Assembly: GCF_001949145.1 (NCBI RefSeq)
Contig: NW_019091477.1
Coordinates: 31,038-95,037 of the forward strand
Reading direction: 5' to 3'
From: Acanthaster planci
Taxonomy: Eukaryota; Echinodermata; Asteroidea; Valvatida; Acanthasteridae
Length of the DNA: 64,000 bases
Shown here: one piece after another, positions 12,501 to 24,400 of the stretch
Numbering within the stretch: position 1 is the first letter of the stretch
How the letters are laid out: each line of letters starts with the position of its first letter
The notes under the pieces: model-generated
What the model saw: the letters and a program-made list of their open reading frames with translations, nothing else
The model's database searches: none
What the model was told of the DNA's origin: nothing
Program-made: the position numbers and the translations under genes

Positions 12501-13528
12501 GAACCGACCTTAAGTCTAGAAGTCATTGTTCGTTCGAATTTGAGAATTAATGTAATTCATTTGTCTGTCTTTTCATTTTTTTCAGGGCGCAGCAGGAGTT
12601 ACGCAGGTCTTGGAAATCCTTCGAGATGAGTTGAGCAGAGCTATGGCGTTGAGTGGTATGATAGTGTTGTGCAAACCTGATCCGAAACCGACCTGACCCT
12701 AAACCGACTGGCAGTCGTATCGGATTAATTTTACTGCCTTTTCAGTCGGGTGGGATCGGTTTCGGTTTTAGATGACCGAGGTGCGTGACTTTTTTCCACG
12801 GTATTTATTTCTACGGTCCACCCACGACTATGAAAATTCTAAGACAGACGTAAAATTATTATAATAATTGTTCAGAGTTCTTGCGATGATTTTCCCCAAA
12901 ATAATGCAACGCAGATTAGTCCGGGCAGAGAGAAAGTAGACAAAATGAATGCTGGAAGATTATTGAGTCTGTGCCAGATTTGGGGGGGGGGGTGGTTTCG
13001 GGTTGGCTTAGGTCGATTTTGCCTTGACTGTTGTCAGTTTGTGGTTGAGTTTTCTCTTGGGAGTTCTGATCGGTCTCTTGTTGGAGTCGGCATGTGATGT
13101 TTCTGGTCAGTCAGGACCAAGTTCAACTCGACCTGATATGAGCAACATTAACATGAGCCTAGAGCTGAACAATGAGAGTACATCATTTTCTTAGCAACGG
13201 AGACTCCTTTGGTCGGAATTGAACTTCGCCAGTTCGCGAATCAACGACTGTGAAAGGCACGCGTTACGGTCGCATCGCCACCAACAAAATGGGAGCCCCT
13301 GACCAACATGGCTCTTTTCAACCGATGAGGGGGATACCATCTGGGCTCATTTCTTATATTTTGACACACAGCTCACCATGTATTCCTCGTTATTTTCAAA
13401 CGTTATACCAGATACATCACGCTAATGATTTTAGTCAAATATTTATATTTTTTGTTTGTTTACCAGGTTGTGCATCAGTAGCTGACATAACGTCGGATCT
13501 GGTGAAAATGCCGTCACATGGCGTGTAG
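3578..13528 (+). CDS. 2-hydroxyacid oxidase (FMN-dependent), HAO2/HAO1-like
   Basis: Eight exons: 3578-3714, 5176-5327, 5899-6169, 10259-10398, 10600-10691, 11809-11970, 12586-12655 and 13467-13528. They give 361 residues with consistent phases and GT/AG borders. The family oxidises 2-hydroxyacids to 2-oxoacids with FMN, making H2O2. Visible elements are Tyr26 (substrate Tyr), PTAF near the FMN site, TVD-P, Lys229 in [16 protein letters not shown] with catalytic His253 and Arg256, [20 protein letters not shown] (flavin phosphate loop), and GRPALWGLA. Wording around [14 protein letters not shown] and IEVYLDGG is closer to HAO2 than HAO1. Two oddities: the Tyr expected in the QLYV motif (spinach glycolate oxidase Tyr129) is Asn133, and the C-terminus HGV is not a canonical peroxisomal PTS1. 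AATAAA occurs at 13546, unusually near the stop. The exact substrate is unknown. Confidence 0.93.
3966..4813. repeat. Long inverted repeat (foldback) in HAO intron 1
   Basis: The left arm 3966-4246 is closely matched by the reverse complement of the right arm 4531-4813, around a ~284-bp spacer. Anchors at the outer end are GGGCCCGACGTA (3966) and TACGTCGGGCCC (4802-4813). Anchors at the inner end are CACTTGCACAAAC and GTTTGTGCAAGTG. The right arm is followed by a short direct repeat of its last ~37 bp. The intron RNA could form a long hairpin. A foldback transposon or an inverted duplication would explain it. Open frames inside the arms are not recognisable as protein. Confidence 0.85.
7490..9180 (+). 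repeat. ~150-bp degenerate tandem array in HAO intron 3
   Basis: About nine units share the core atatctgcaaagtttcaacc followed by gggacatgtacttcaagag, beginning near 7502, 7655, 7825, 7970, 8118, 8690, 8818, 8968 and 9115. The segment 8200-8690 interrupts the array. Most units also carry TGTCACGTGACTT and, ~15-20 bp on, GATGACGTCATCA. A second block (about 8330, 9205, 9610 and 9780) shares a 'gtgtacaaa..atggg(a)aaaataaa' segment also followed by GATGACGTCATC. The rest of the 4.1-kb intron shows no exon. Confidence 0.85.
10840..11157 (-). mobile_element. MITE family A, copy 2, in HAO intron 5
   Basis: This 318-bp element is the reverse complement of 1798-2100 along its whole length, with the same GGGTGCGTTC...GAACGCACCC termini. 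It lies in the intron between the exon carrying the catalytic His/Arg and the flavin-loop exon. No clear target duplication is visible at this copy (flanks gtt and tat), so its borders may have decayed. An open frame running through it is fortuitous. Confidence 0.88.
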
Positions 13529-13769
13529 TGGAAGAACTTAGGCTGAATAAAAAATGTCAGCCTTCATACCTACTTTGCTCGAATTCAGAGGGAAATATCG
13601 TCCACTGAGTTTATGACATTTGATCACTTCGTCACTATCATATTTTTGATTGATTTTACAGACAGAATTAGTACTAGTTCATGCTATAATCAATGCTGAA
13701 ATAGCAATGATTAATCTTCTTTGTAGTTTTCAGAAAAGAGTAACACGGCAATCCGTAAACCACCACCCA

Positions 13770-13783
13770 CCAACAGAGGGCGC
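13770..13783 (+). promoter_or_regulatory. CTCF-like motif, forward
   Basis: CCAACAGAGGGCGC matches the CTCF core consensus CCACNAGRGGGCGC with one mismatch at position 4. It lies 242 bp after the HAO stop. The corresponding part of the upstream paralogue's flank lacks it. Function is inferred from motif only. Confidence 0.35.
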
Positions 13784-14799
13784 TCTGCATTATGTGCTCT
13801 AATGATGGCAGATAAAAAGTGACGTGAGACCAAAGTCTAGCGTGCATGTTTTCTATCAGTATTACACCACAGGCCAACAATTTTCTTTACTTTTGGTTCA
13901 TCTCAGTTTTGTGGATCGTATATAATTAAAGCTTCTTTCTGGTGTATGACCACAGCAGCAAGTGTATGGTGGTCACGCTGAAAACTTGCCTTGAAGCCTC
14001 CCACGAAAATGCAATCACACGACAACGCACCAATACCATCCAAGATCCAACACCCCTGGATACGAGTGCGTTTCGGTACGAGTTGATTTTTACTGCGTTG
14101 CATTGTTTTTTATCTGTGAGTGATGGCTGACCTAAGATTCTTTATCAAGGATCGTCAGGGAATCTTTGCGCAGGAAACCAGGCTAGAACATAATCTGCTC
14201 TGAGCGGAAAAACGGGAAAAGGGGCTGGTTTTTGGTACTCACTGTAAAAGGTTAACTGAACGAACAAGTTCAAGTCAAAGATATTCATTTTGCAACTGAT
14301 TTGCATATTTCTTAGCCTTGATTTCAAGCGGCAGGTGCGCACTGCCGTGCGCTGCGATGCGACGAATGACGAACGCCTTGATCGAGTGTAGATAGCAAAG
14401 TGTCACGGATGGATACGATTTAAGCACTGACGTTTGACTACATGTCAGTTTTGGTCAGTTCACATCTTCTTCATGTGACCAATTATGTCTCATACCCAAG
14501 GGAGCGACTTGTTCCGTATTAGATGAGACCATTTAGTTTAATAAAATTTTTAACATTTAAATTTTGCTGGGCTGCATACCCGCGGGTAATAGTAGTTTAT
14601 TTTACTTTTGCAGTCCCTGACCAACATACTGTTACTTGTCTTGGTATATGTATTCGGTTTGTCTCTGGTCCCTGCTACTGCTAATATTTACTTATATGTG
14701 TAGTTTTACTGTTTTTTTTTTATATAAATGTACTTTTTGTAAAATTTTGCTTTGTTTGTTCTTGTGATAGTCAAATAAATAATAATAATACTGTTAACC

Positions 14800-14940
14800 C
14801 TAAAATGCTGGGGGTGGAATCCTCAACATTTTTCTGATATCGCCGCAGTGCAATTTTTTTCAGGATTTAAGCCTTTGGGACCTTTTAGAGTAATTTTTTC
14901 AGTCATTTTTGCACCAATTTTACGAAAATTTGACATAATG
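14800..14940 (+). repeat. Dispersed repeat D, copy 1
   Basis: Shares ordered words with 25496-25630: cctcaacattttt, ctgatatc, cagtcattttt and caccaattttacgaaaat. It begins ttaaccctaaaatgc. The second copy's far end shows cttttagggt, which suggests inverted termini (TTAACCCTAAAA). Probably an old non-autonomous DNA element. Confidence 0.55.
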
Positions 14941-15372
14941 TATACATATAATATATATATTATATCGGCTAATTGGCGCAAGTCTGTGTTACACTTGCTA
15001 TCGATAGAAGATTGTAAGAGTTAACGTACCCCGTTTACATTTATTTACAAAATGAAAGTTGTTTCCTCTTGTTCACGTTCACCTCTTACTTGACGGGCAG
15101 GGCAATAAACCTTGGCTTCTCGTACAGTTGGTACCATTTATCATTTATTACGGCTAGGGTTCAGTTTGAGGGATAAAGAATGCTCTGAATCGATTGTGTC
15201 ACTTAAAAAATTCTCACACTGGATTGCTAGCAATTTCAATTAATGTTTTAGTTGTGTTTCAGGTGATTAAGGCATTTTGGCTGAAAACGAAAGAGAGTTG
15301 ACTACTGTTGTGTAATTTTTGGGACTAGGACAAGTTTGTCGTATCCATAGACTAGATCGGCTGACATTCGTA

Positions 15373-15386
15373 GCGCCCTCTGGTGG
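15373..15386 (-). promoter_or_regulatory. CTCF-like motif, reverse, at the DCTN4 promoter
   Basis: GCGCCCTCTGGTGG is the exact reverse complement of CCACCAGAGGGCGC, a full match to the CTCF core consensus. It lies 39 bp before the DCTN4 start codon, in the likely promoter or 5' UTR, and points toward the forward motif at 13770. Binding is not demonstrated. Confidence 0.45.
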
Positions 15387-15424
15387 TTTAATTATCGATC
15401 GAATTGTGAAAAACCAAGCCCAAA

Positions 15425-18400
15425 ATGGCGACTCTCTTGGAATCACATCGGGTGCAAATTCAGTGTTCTTGCGGCCTCAGTTCGCCTATTACAAAGCTCT
15501 ATTTCTGTAAACACTGCCTAAAGCTGAGATGTGGACGTTGTGTATCACACGAGGTTCGTAGGTTTGGGGAAGATTGGGCAAATTTTGTGGGTTGAAGATT
15601 TCCATAGGCAGGCTTCATCATGCATGTTATTTCACGTCACGGACATTCTCGATGTCGGAGGTTGTTCCATTTATTGCACTCGACATGCTCGACGTCTGGC
15701 AAAGGGGCAACTCTCAACTCACCTTCTACAGGGAAGTTTTCCGCTTTTTGCAGCAGTATGAGAAAATAACTGAAACCTTTTCAGTACAGTGTGGAAGATG
15801 TTTTTAGCATGTAAATAGCGAAATTTCATGCACATTTGATGTAAAGTTATAAGAGTTAAGTTAAAAAAGAGTTTAGTCACGTAAATCAATAATTCAGATT
15901 TTCCCCATAGACCGCAACACTTTTTTTTACCCCTTTGAGTTTTGATTGAGATATACAGCCATCAATTGAGCAATCAGAGAGAAGAATCAAGATTTAGTGA
16001 TGCCATCCCGACCTTCAGAATTGATTCTTTAGCCTTGCATTTGCGTAGTATTAGTAGTACAGTTTTTGGTATCAGAAAATAACTGATCAGGTTGGGTACC
16101 AAACTACAGTCATGTGACGATGTTGGGACATGCATTAGCCCATGGAGAAAGGACACAGAAGGAGTTGTAACCCAGGCACTTCAAAGCGTCAATGATGGTC
16201 GCCGCCGAGTCTGAAGAATAATAGAAAACATTCCAAAAATGCCTTATTCATTTGGTGCCTTCATCTTAGCTGAACAAGGCCAGTAATGTCCCAGCAAAAC
16301 TTTTAGTTTTTGCTTGCAATTAAATACAAACTATCGATGTGACCAGGAAATAGAGAAAAATTCCTGATATTAACATTTTTTATTTATGGGATATGTACCC
16401 CAGGGTTTATATAAAGCTTTGGGAAAAAGTTAAGGAAAGAGTTCCATATACGGACAACATTAGACGCCCCTGTTCACAAACGTATAATGAGACTTGTCTG
16501 AAAAAAATAAGTGTTTTCTAAGTACACGTAAATGCTTCAGAATTTTGTTAGCTAAAGTTCACCTTTTTGGACATGTTATCCCTTTCTGATGACTGTCATA
16601 ACATTTTAAGGGAAAATTAGTATTTTTCGTACATGTGTATGGAACTCTTGAAAGTCAGTGACACTGATTTGCAGGATCCGTTTAATTAATGGTACTGAGA
16701 TGCTGTGAATGTCACTGTGCATTTGTCCCATGTTTTTAGCTGTTGATTTACGCTTCTGTTTCGCTACCTGCAGGTGGATTCCCACTATTGCCCAAACTGC
16801 TTGGAGAACATGCCATCAGCCGAAGCTAGAATTAAGAAAAACCGGTAGGGATTTGAAAAGTTACTGTCTACGAGCAGGTCTAGATTGGAAATTTAGGGGT
16901 CTGCTCTAAAAACATAGGCCATGGTTAAAATTTTTTTTTTGCCTGTTCAAAGTGTGTTTGAAGTCCTTTGCCATTTGCCGCCTGTCTCATGTATCACTTG
17001 GCAACCATCTGGTTTCGATTTGTCAACACTTGCCTTATTACTTCAGAGGATGGGGTTTCATGTGAATGGAGTCCGAGTTAATGAAGTAATTCTTGGGATC
17101 CACTTGTGATTCTGAGGCCTTTTAAGTCAGACAAGATCTCATTCGTAGCCAAATAAAGCCTATACAGGTCCGACGCCTATCAAGTCCTAATATTAATTTA
17201 CTTCTATTTTGGTCCGTAAATCTGACGCCTCATAAGTCGATGCCTCATAAGTCGGACAGCCATTATTTATGTGTACCAGAATTGAGTAAAATTTCAGAAT
17301 GAAAGCGCCACCAAGTGTTACAGTTAGAGATTATGTATTTCAGTTTGGTGTGTAATTTCAGTTGTTTGACTCTCTAAACACAGTGAGTTCAAAAGCACTG
17401 GAGTTGGAGTCCATTTACTGAGACTGTCTGGACAAATGGATCTTGGACATTCTTTAAAACTTTGAGTATTAAATCTTGTTCTTCAGAGAGTAACAAGTAA
17501 CTCGTACAAGAGAATCATATCGCAGAACCTGTGATGGATTTTTTCCCCTTATTACTGACCAGTGATCATGCCGTCTTTTTTTCCCCACACAGTTGCCCCA
17601 ACTGCTTGGACTGTCCAAGTTGTAAGCACACCTTATCGACGCGGGCCACCAGCATGGCATTGCCGGACCCCAGTGATCCTTCAAAAGCGACCACGAAGAA
17701 GGTGTACTACCTGGCCTGTGGTTTCTGCCGTTGGACCTCCAGGGATGCAGGGATATCGGACAAAGAAGTGGGTGAGTGTGGGAACAAGTCGAGGCTGTCT
17801 GTGTGACAGCAGTGAGGTGTATCCATGTACTCTGGGAGCCACACAATTTTCCGCTTGTAGAGGTATGGCAGACTTCATGGAGACCTTGAACAGTAAGCAC
17901 AGCATAGGGCATGCTTACCTTCGAGGAAAAAACTCGCTTTACTCAGCGAGGTAACAGTGGAAATCTTTATGCATGCACAGCCGTTTGCACAACCATACCA
18001 AGAAAGTGTGGTTAGTATAAAAAAGGTTAGTGAAATTTTCTGCCATAGTAAGCACAACTTTTCTGCTAACTGTTAAGCAGTGCCATGAAATTGGGTCCTA
18101 GTCTTAGCTCCGGGGGGGGAGGGGGGAAGGGAGAGAAAATGGATTTTTTTTCCCTCCAAAACGATTGTCCAATTTTTTATTCATCTGTGGACGAATCGTC
18201 ACCCCCCCCCTGTGGTGAATACAATTTCTAAAATTCTGACACTTTCAATCATAACACTACCCCCTTGGCCTTTTTTCTAAGCACCATCCACAGTCTTTCA
18301 AAATCCTCCAATTATCCATGCAAAAATATTGCATTCAGCCACAATCCTCCAAAATCCTTTGAGGGGTGCCCACTGCCTCCATCCTTCAAAATCTGCCAGC

Positions 18401-21400
18401 AATTTTTATTGTTACGTTGAGGCAGTGGTATCAGCAGTGTGGATGATTTCATCTGTAATCTAGACACAAATTTATGCATGGCTGAGCACAAACAACATAC
18501 ATGTAAGGTCTAATCCATAACCTTGACGTTATGCATCCCTCGCAATCAGCCACACTTTTTTTGCCATTCTTTCTCGATCTTCCTAAATCCTTAACCCTTT
18601 CAAGGCCGGATTATTTTGACCGTGACTGCTGGGCTGAGGCATGCCATGAATGGAGGGCTTTGTCCAGCAGCAGGCCCCATTGAACCAGCAGCTGCATGGT
18701 GAATAGACTGTATGTGTGGTATGCACTAATGCTCACACAATGGTGCGGTAGTAGCAGTCCTCGGTGGCGAAGGGGTTAAAACCACCTGGAGGATTTTGGA
18801 GGATTGAGGAGGGTTACGGTTAAATAAACATTAAAAACAAAAGAGATTGAGAAATTGGAAGAGCCACCAACACGAGGATGGGTAGCTCCAGTCAATTTCT
18901 TTTTTTGCCTTTGTATGAATATGTAAGCGCACAGTCAGGTTCCCCATATGGTTTGTGTAATAATCAATATTTCAGTCTCTTGGATAGGTTGATCGTGCAC
19001 CTTAACCCTCCTCAATCCTTGAAATTCCTCAGAAGTTTTAGATTGTGTAAGTTTGAGGAGGCAGAACCAAGCAGTTACTTCGCTAGTTGATGTTGATGGA
19101 TCTTGGTTCTTTTTTGTAACGTACAGCCAGTGGTGCGTGGGTGGAACCAGAGAAGGAGCACACAAAAAGGGTAAAAATATAAAAATAACATCCTCTTATT
19201 TATTTATTATGATGAAAGATTCAATCCCAACAGTTTGAAATCCTTCAGCAATACATAACTTTAGTAAAAGGGAGTTGAGTTTCACTGATCCGTGACCATA
19301 AAGGTCATCTGGAAAAGGGCGTAGTCATCGCATTCTTATATGCTGTTTATTTAGCACTGACTTCATTTGGTACTCGCAATATTTACTGAAGAAAAGACTA
19401 CCAAAAATAAAGTTGAAAAAGATGTTCTAATCAAGACAATCCTAGCTTCAAGACGATTCATGTAATTGAAGGAAATTCAGCAATTTGTTGTGTTTCTATC
19501 ATTTTGTATTTCGTTTGTATCTCTAATCCAATTTTTCCCTCAAACAGATCCGTGAACTCCTTGATTATTACCGTCAGCTGGCGAGCCGTGAAAAGTTAGA
19601 ACGAGAGAAGAAAAAGTACACACGCCGACGTACGTACTTCCATATCCAGGAGAAGCTGTCGGCCCCTACATCCTCTGGAGTGCGCCGCACCAGCGGTCTG
19701 CTGACTGCACTGTCAAGCTTTAAGTAAGTTGGCCTGTCTGGTTGTCGGTACGATAAACTTGATGTGGTTTGGACTTTGGAGGCATTTTTAATGTTGAGAC
19801 CATCACAAGTTCCCAACAGACAAACACAAGGCTGTCTCAAGACAAGCACAGAGTCCCTAGAAGACCAGTCACAAGACAACTCGCAAGACCAGTCACAAGA
19901 CCAATCACAAGACCAGTCACAAGACCAATCACAAGACCAGTCACAAGATCAATCACAAGACCGGTCACAAGACCAATCACAAGACCAGTCCCAAGACCAA
20001 TCACAAGACCAATCACAAGACCAGTCACAAGACCAGTCACAAGACCAGTCACAAGACCAATCACAAGACCAGTCACAAGACCAATCACAAGACCAATCAC
20101 AAGACCTGTCACAAGACCAGTCACAAGACCAGTCACAAGACCAGTTGCAAGTAAAGTGGGAGTTAGTTACAAAGGAATGCTTTTGTTTACCATTTATTGG
20201 TCCTGTGAACAGGTCTTGTGATGTCATATAGTCTGATTGTGGTCTTGTGATGGTCTTATGACCTTGCGATGGTCTTGTGTTTATCTTTGGGGTCTTGTGA
20301 TAGTCTTAAAGGGGCTCAGTTACGACCTTATGTAGTCTGTCTGTGTAATGTTGGTTTGGCTTTGGTCTTGTGATGGTCCTATGGCCTCGTGATGGTCTTG
20401 TGTTTATCTTTGGGGTCTTGTGATAGTCTTAAAGGGGTTCAGTTACAACACTGTAGTCTGTCTGTGTAATGTTGGTTTGGCTTTGGTCTTGTGATGGTCT
20501 TATGGCCTTGTGATGGTCTTGTGTTTATCTTTGGGGTCTTGTGGTGGTCTTAAAGGGGCTCAGTTACGACCTTATGTAGTCTGTCTGTGTAATGTTGGTT
20601 TGGCTTTGGTCTTGTGATGGTCCTATGGCCTCGTGATGGTCTTGTGTTTATCTTTGGGGTCTTTTGATGGTCTTATGGCCTTGCGATGGTCTTGTGTTTA
20701 TCTTTGGGGTCTTGTGATGGTCTTAAAGGGGCTCAGTTACGACACTGTGTCGTCTGTCTGTGTAATGTTGGTTTGGCTTTGGTCAGCTGGATGCTTGCTG
20801 ACTTGAGGACTGCTCACCAGACTCCTTGATGTTTTCCTCCGGTGTTGTTCATTTTATGTCGCAGGAATCCAGTGGGCTTTGTGCTGACTTTCTTTACAGT
20901 TTTGGCCTTTTGATGTTTATTCATAAACGTTGCTCTCAGTGTCATCCTAGGGATTGTAAAAAATCACAAGTTTACTTGAGTTGGACTCAAACCCGTCACT
21001 TTCCATTAAGCTTGCCGGGCCCAGCTGGTAAGTTTGGGTCAGATGAACAGCAAACATCATGCTTATATTCAGACACCATCCCTTATCTTCAAGTGGAAGT
21101 GTCCATCCTGATGCATGACATTGCTGATGTTGGACTGTTACATTTCAGTTTGAAGGAAGGAGAGCAGAAATTCTCAATTTACTTTACAATCAAACACGAA
21201 ACACCTTCCCTAATCCTCAATGCAACTGTCTGCCCCAATGCATTGCTGTGCTAAGGTTGGACTGTTCCATTTCAGTTTGAAGGAGGGAGAACAGGCAGAG
21301 GAAGTGACTGTCAAGGTCATTGAACCTTTGGAGGATGTTGACCCGGTTCCAACTAAATACTTCACCCAGCCAGTTGTCCTGGAGAAAGGTAAGTTTGAGC

Positions 21401-24400
21401 ATACATGTACCGATATTCTCCACGCACATCAATCACCGCCCCTCCGCCCCACCCCCCCACCCCCGAAGAGAGAGCTGTGGAGATAAAGGTGATGATTACA
21501 TTCAATAACTATCCTTGGTTAAATTACCGAAATGTTCATATTATTTTAACATACTCTTAACCTGTAAATCTAATGCCCCCCCTGAAATAGATCATTTGAA
21601 AATAAGTTTTTATTGTACCAGTATTCAAGAAAACAAATTTTGTTGAATCATGTTGGAAGCTTAAGCTGCATTGCATCATCTGTTATGCATTTGATTTCCC
21701 CTGTCCAGTTCCCAGTATCCGTCAACGTTTCTTGCAGCCCGAGATGACCGCACCCATTGTCAACGATCTCTACCCGCGGCATAAGCATTTGCTCATCAAA
21801 CGCTCCCAGAGATGCAGGGTGAGCCAGCTAAAATGCCCCAAAAGCCAGAGACTCAGTATATATATCAAGAGCTCCTTTTTTTCCTCACCAGCATAAGCAA
21901 TAAAAGTTTTCCATGCGTGACAACGTTCTACCTGACAGTTTTGGGAAAAGATGATGTGACATCCCACTTCCTACTGTCGATTGTTAATGAACGCGTAATC
22001 TCACAGCGGCTCCCTTCTTTCGTTCTTTGTAGGAATGCGAGCACAATTTGAGCAAGCCGGAGTTCAACCCTTCCTCCATCAAGTTCAAGATTCAACTCAT
22101 CGCCTTGTAAGGTTTCCACTGTACTCCTCGCGTTCACAAGTTAAATTGTGCCCTCCACAAAGCTGTGAAGGTTTTCGGACTTGCGCTTTGGCAAAAAGCT
22201 TGCCTCACATTCATACAGACATTTTTCCACGGTGGTTTCTGTAAAGAGAGACGTCGGTGGTACCATTTGGAAACTTGCGCATGGGCTCGTGCGAAGACCC
22301 AACTGCCATTGGTTCGGTCACACGTGCTCAGTGCAGCCTGCGCCTAGTGCCCGTGGATCTGTTCACGCGCACACAGTCAAACCTCGCACGGAGCAGATGT
22401 ACAAACTCCCGTATCATTTTCACCTCAGTCGTCTGTGACATCCACCCCCCCTTTTCTGTCCTTCCTTTCTCCCTCTCCCCTCTGCAGGCATCACATCCCG
22501 GACATCCGCGTCTTCCTGGTGCCCAAGCTCAACTTCCAGCGGGAGAGCCTGGTCACTCTCCTGGTGACCAATCCAGTCCAGAATGCCACCACGATCAAGC
22601 TGGAATCCCCAGAGAAGACTGACAACGAGAGTGATGCGGCCACGGCCAAGGTATTGCCCTGTTTGAAACCCCAACAAGTCGCCCAGACAAATTTTTTTAT
22701 CAAAGATCTCCACTTCGCTGACGGTATTTTTCCTCAACAACTTGTCCCAAGTGGGATATTATTTTCGGCAAGAAAGTACTGTCTTTGAAATGGAGAGAAT
22801 ACTTTCAACCACAATCCCGTACCAAGTTGAACTTTATAAATGCTGATCGAAGGGTTTCACGCATTCAGGACACCGCAATGTTGCTGTTTTTGAAATCCTG
22901 AGTCGTTGCCGCTGAGCGATATTTGCTGCGATGCCAGGCTTTGGCCCATGACCGGTTGAGGACTCTTCACAGACACTACTTCAGTGTCTCTCATCCCCTG
23001 TAACGACTCCACACGCGATAAATTTGTTACAATTTTTGTTTGAATGATGGGGTGGTTGAGACTGGTTCCCCCCACACATTTTAATGAAGGAATGGGGAAC
23101 CAGTGTGTAGATGCAGCTGAGAAAGGCCAATCAACTGTCTAGATTTTTAGGTGAAGATCAGTTGTTTTTTTTTAACACAAGTGCAATTCCAAACTCCTGC
23201 TAAGCACAAGTGTCATGTAACTTCTCAGCAGAGAACCAATCACAAGCAGGATGTATGATATCGGCTGGTAACCGTGTCTTCTTGGGCTAATGGACCTTAT
23301 TAAAAAACCAGAGGAAGCTGATTTTGATCTTGTTCACTGAATCCGTGTCATGAATTGTTAACTGCCGCATAGGATGGTATCAGACTATTTCAGAATTCAT
23401 CTAGGCTCTGAGCTTCCCTTGCTATTTTTTTCCAAATCTGACGTAAAATATTAGACTATTTTTCATCACAAATATGACATTGCCCATCAGAGTCGACAGG
23501 CAATCATTTTACAGGAAATCTCATTTTATTCTTTCACTGATGCTGTCAAGTTTTAAAAATTATGAGTAAGCTTTTCAACAATGGCCGACTCATGAATAAT
23601 GTTGATTCCTTTGTTCATATGCTGCTTCAACTTTCGTCTATGCAGAAAATCTTTTTCTTTGAAGGGAATAAGTGATCATGTCACAATTTTATTCCGCAGT
23701 GTCACATTACAAAATAAAAATCGAATTTCTTGTCTGCATTTCCTCTGAGCACCCAGAATTATTAAGGTCATTTAGGGGGAGAAGGGCAATTTGACGCAAG
23801 TGTTGTAATCAACGGGTATTGACCGTGATAACGTGGGATTGGATGTGTTTAACCCCCGAGGGATCCATGCCATATGCCCCCAAAGCTATTTGAACCATTA
23901 TATTCCACATGACTGCAGTCAATAATTGTTTTATTTTACCTCAGTCTTGAATTCTGTGCACTATTTCCCCCACCTGAGGTCATGGGACTTCAGTTGAAAC
24001 AATACACCCTATTCACGTGGAGGCCATTTTTGATCTTATTCCCCAAATCTGTTATATATATTGCAAACTGTTGATTAGGATGGCACCAGACTGTTTTATA
24101 CTTCTGTGCATTCCAAGCCTCCCTTTCAATAATTTTTAGAATCTGGCAGTGTACAATTCTGTAAGTTCAATCATGAATTTAAAATTATTCATCAGAGTAG
24201 ACAGGTGCAAATCTGTCAAGAAATGTCATTTTATTACTTCATTTGTACTCTCAACATTCAAAAATGAAGAGTTAACCTCGCATTTAAATTCAACATGGCC
24301 GGTCCCCTGAATAGTCAATGGATGTCATGGTCTATAACTGCCAGAAAGTTGTACAAAATGCATGGACACAGTGCATGGTTAAAATTGTGTTGGTTCCACC

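Larger units (their letters stand above)
13529..15424. other. HAO-DCTN4 intergenic region
   Basis: 13529-13895 is the HAO 3' flank homologous to the start of the window. 14700-14790 is T- and AAT-rich and could be the 3' tail of an old retroelement. 14800-14940 is a dispersed repeat with a related copy at 25496-25630. No coding exon is seen. The last few hundred bases should hold the DCTN4 promoter. Both CTCF-like motifs listed separately fall inside this region. Confidence 0.6.

Noticed and set aside
14700-14790. Possible LINE 3' tail (poly-T then AATAAT repeat)
   Set aside because: No coding part or second copy was seen. Simple A/T-rich sequence explains it equally well.
19764-20231. Long open frames of (SQDQ)n, (TRPVTRPI)n and (TGLV)n type on both strands
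   Set aside because: They are readings of the 12-bp minisatellite inside DCTN4 intron 5; flanking exons splice around it in phase.
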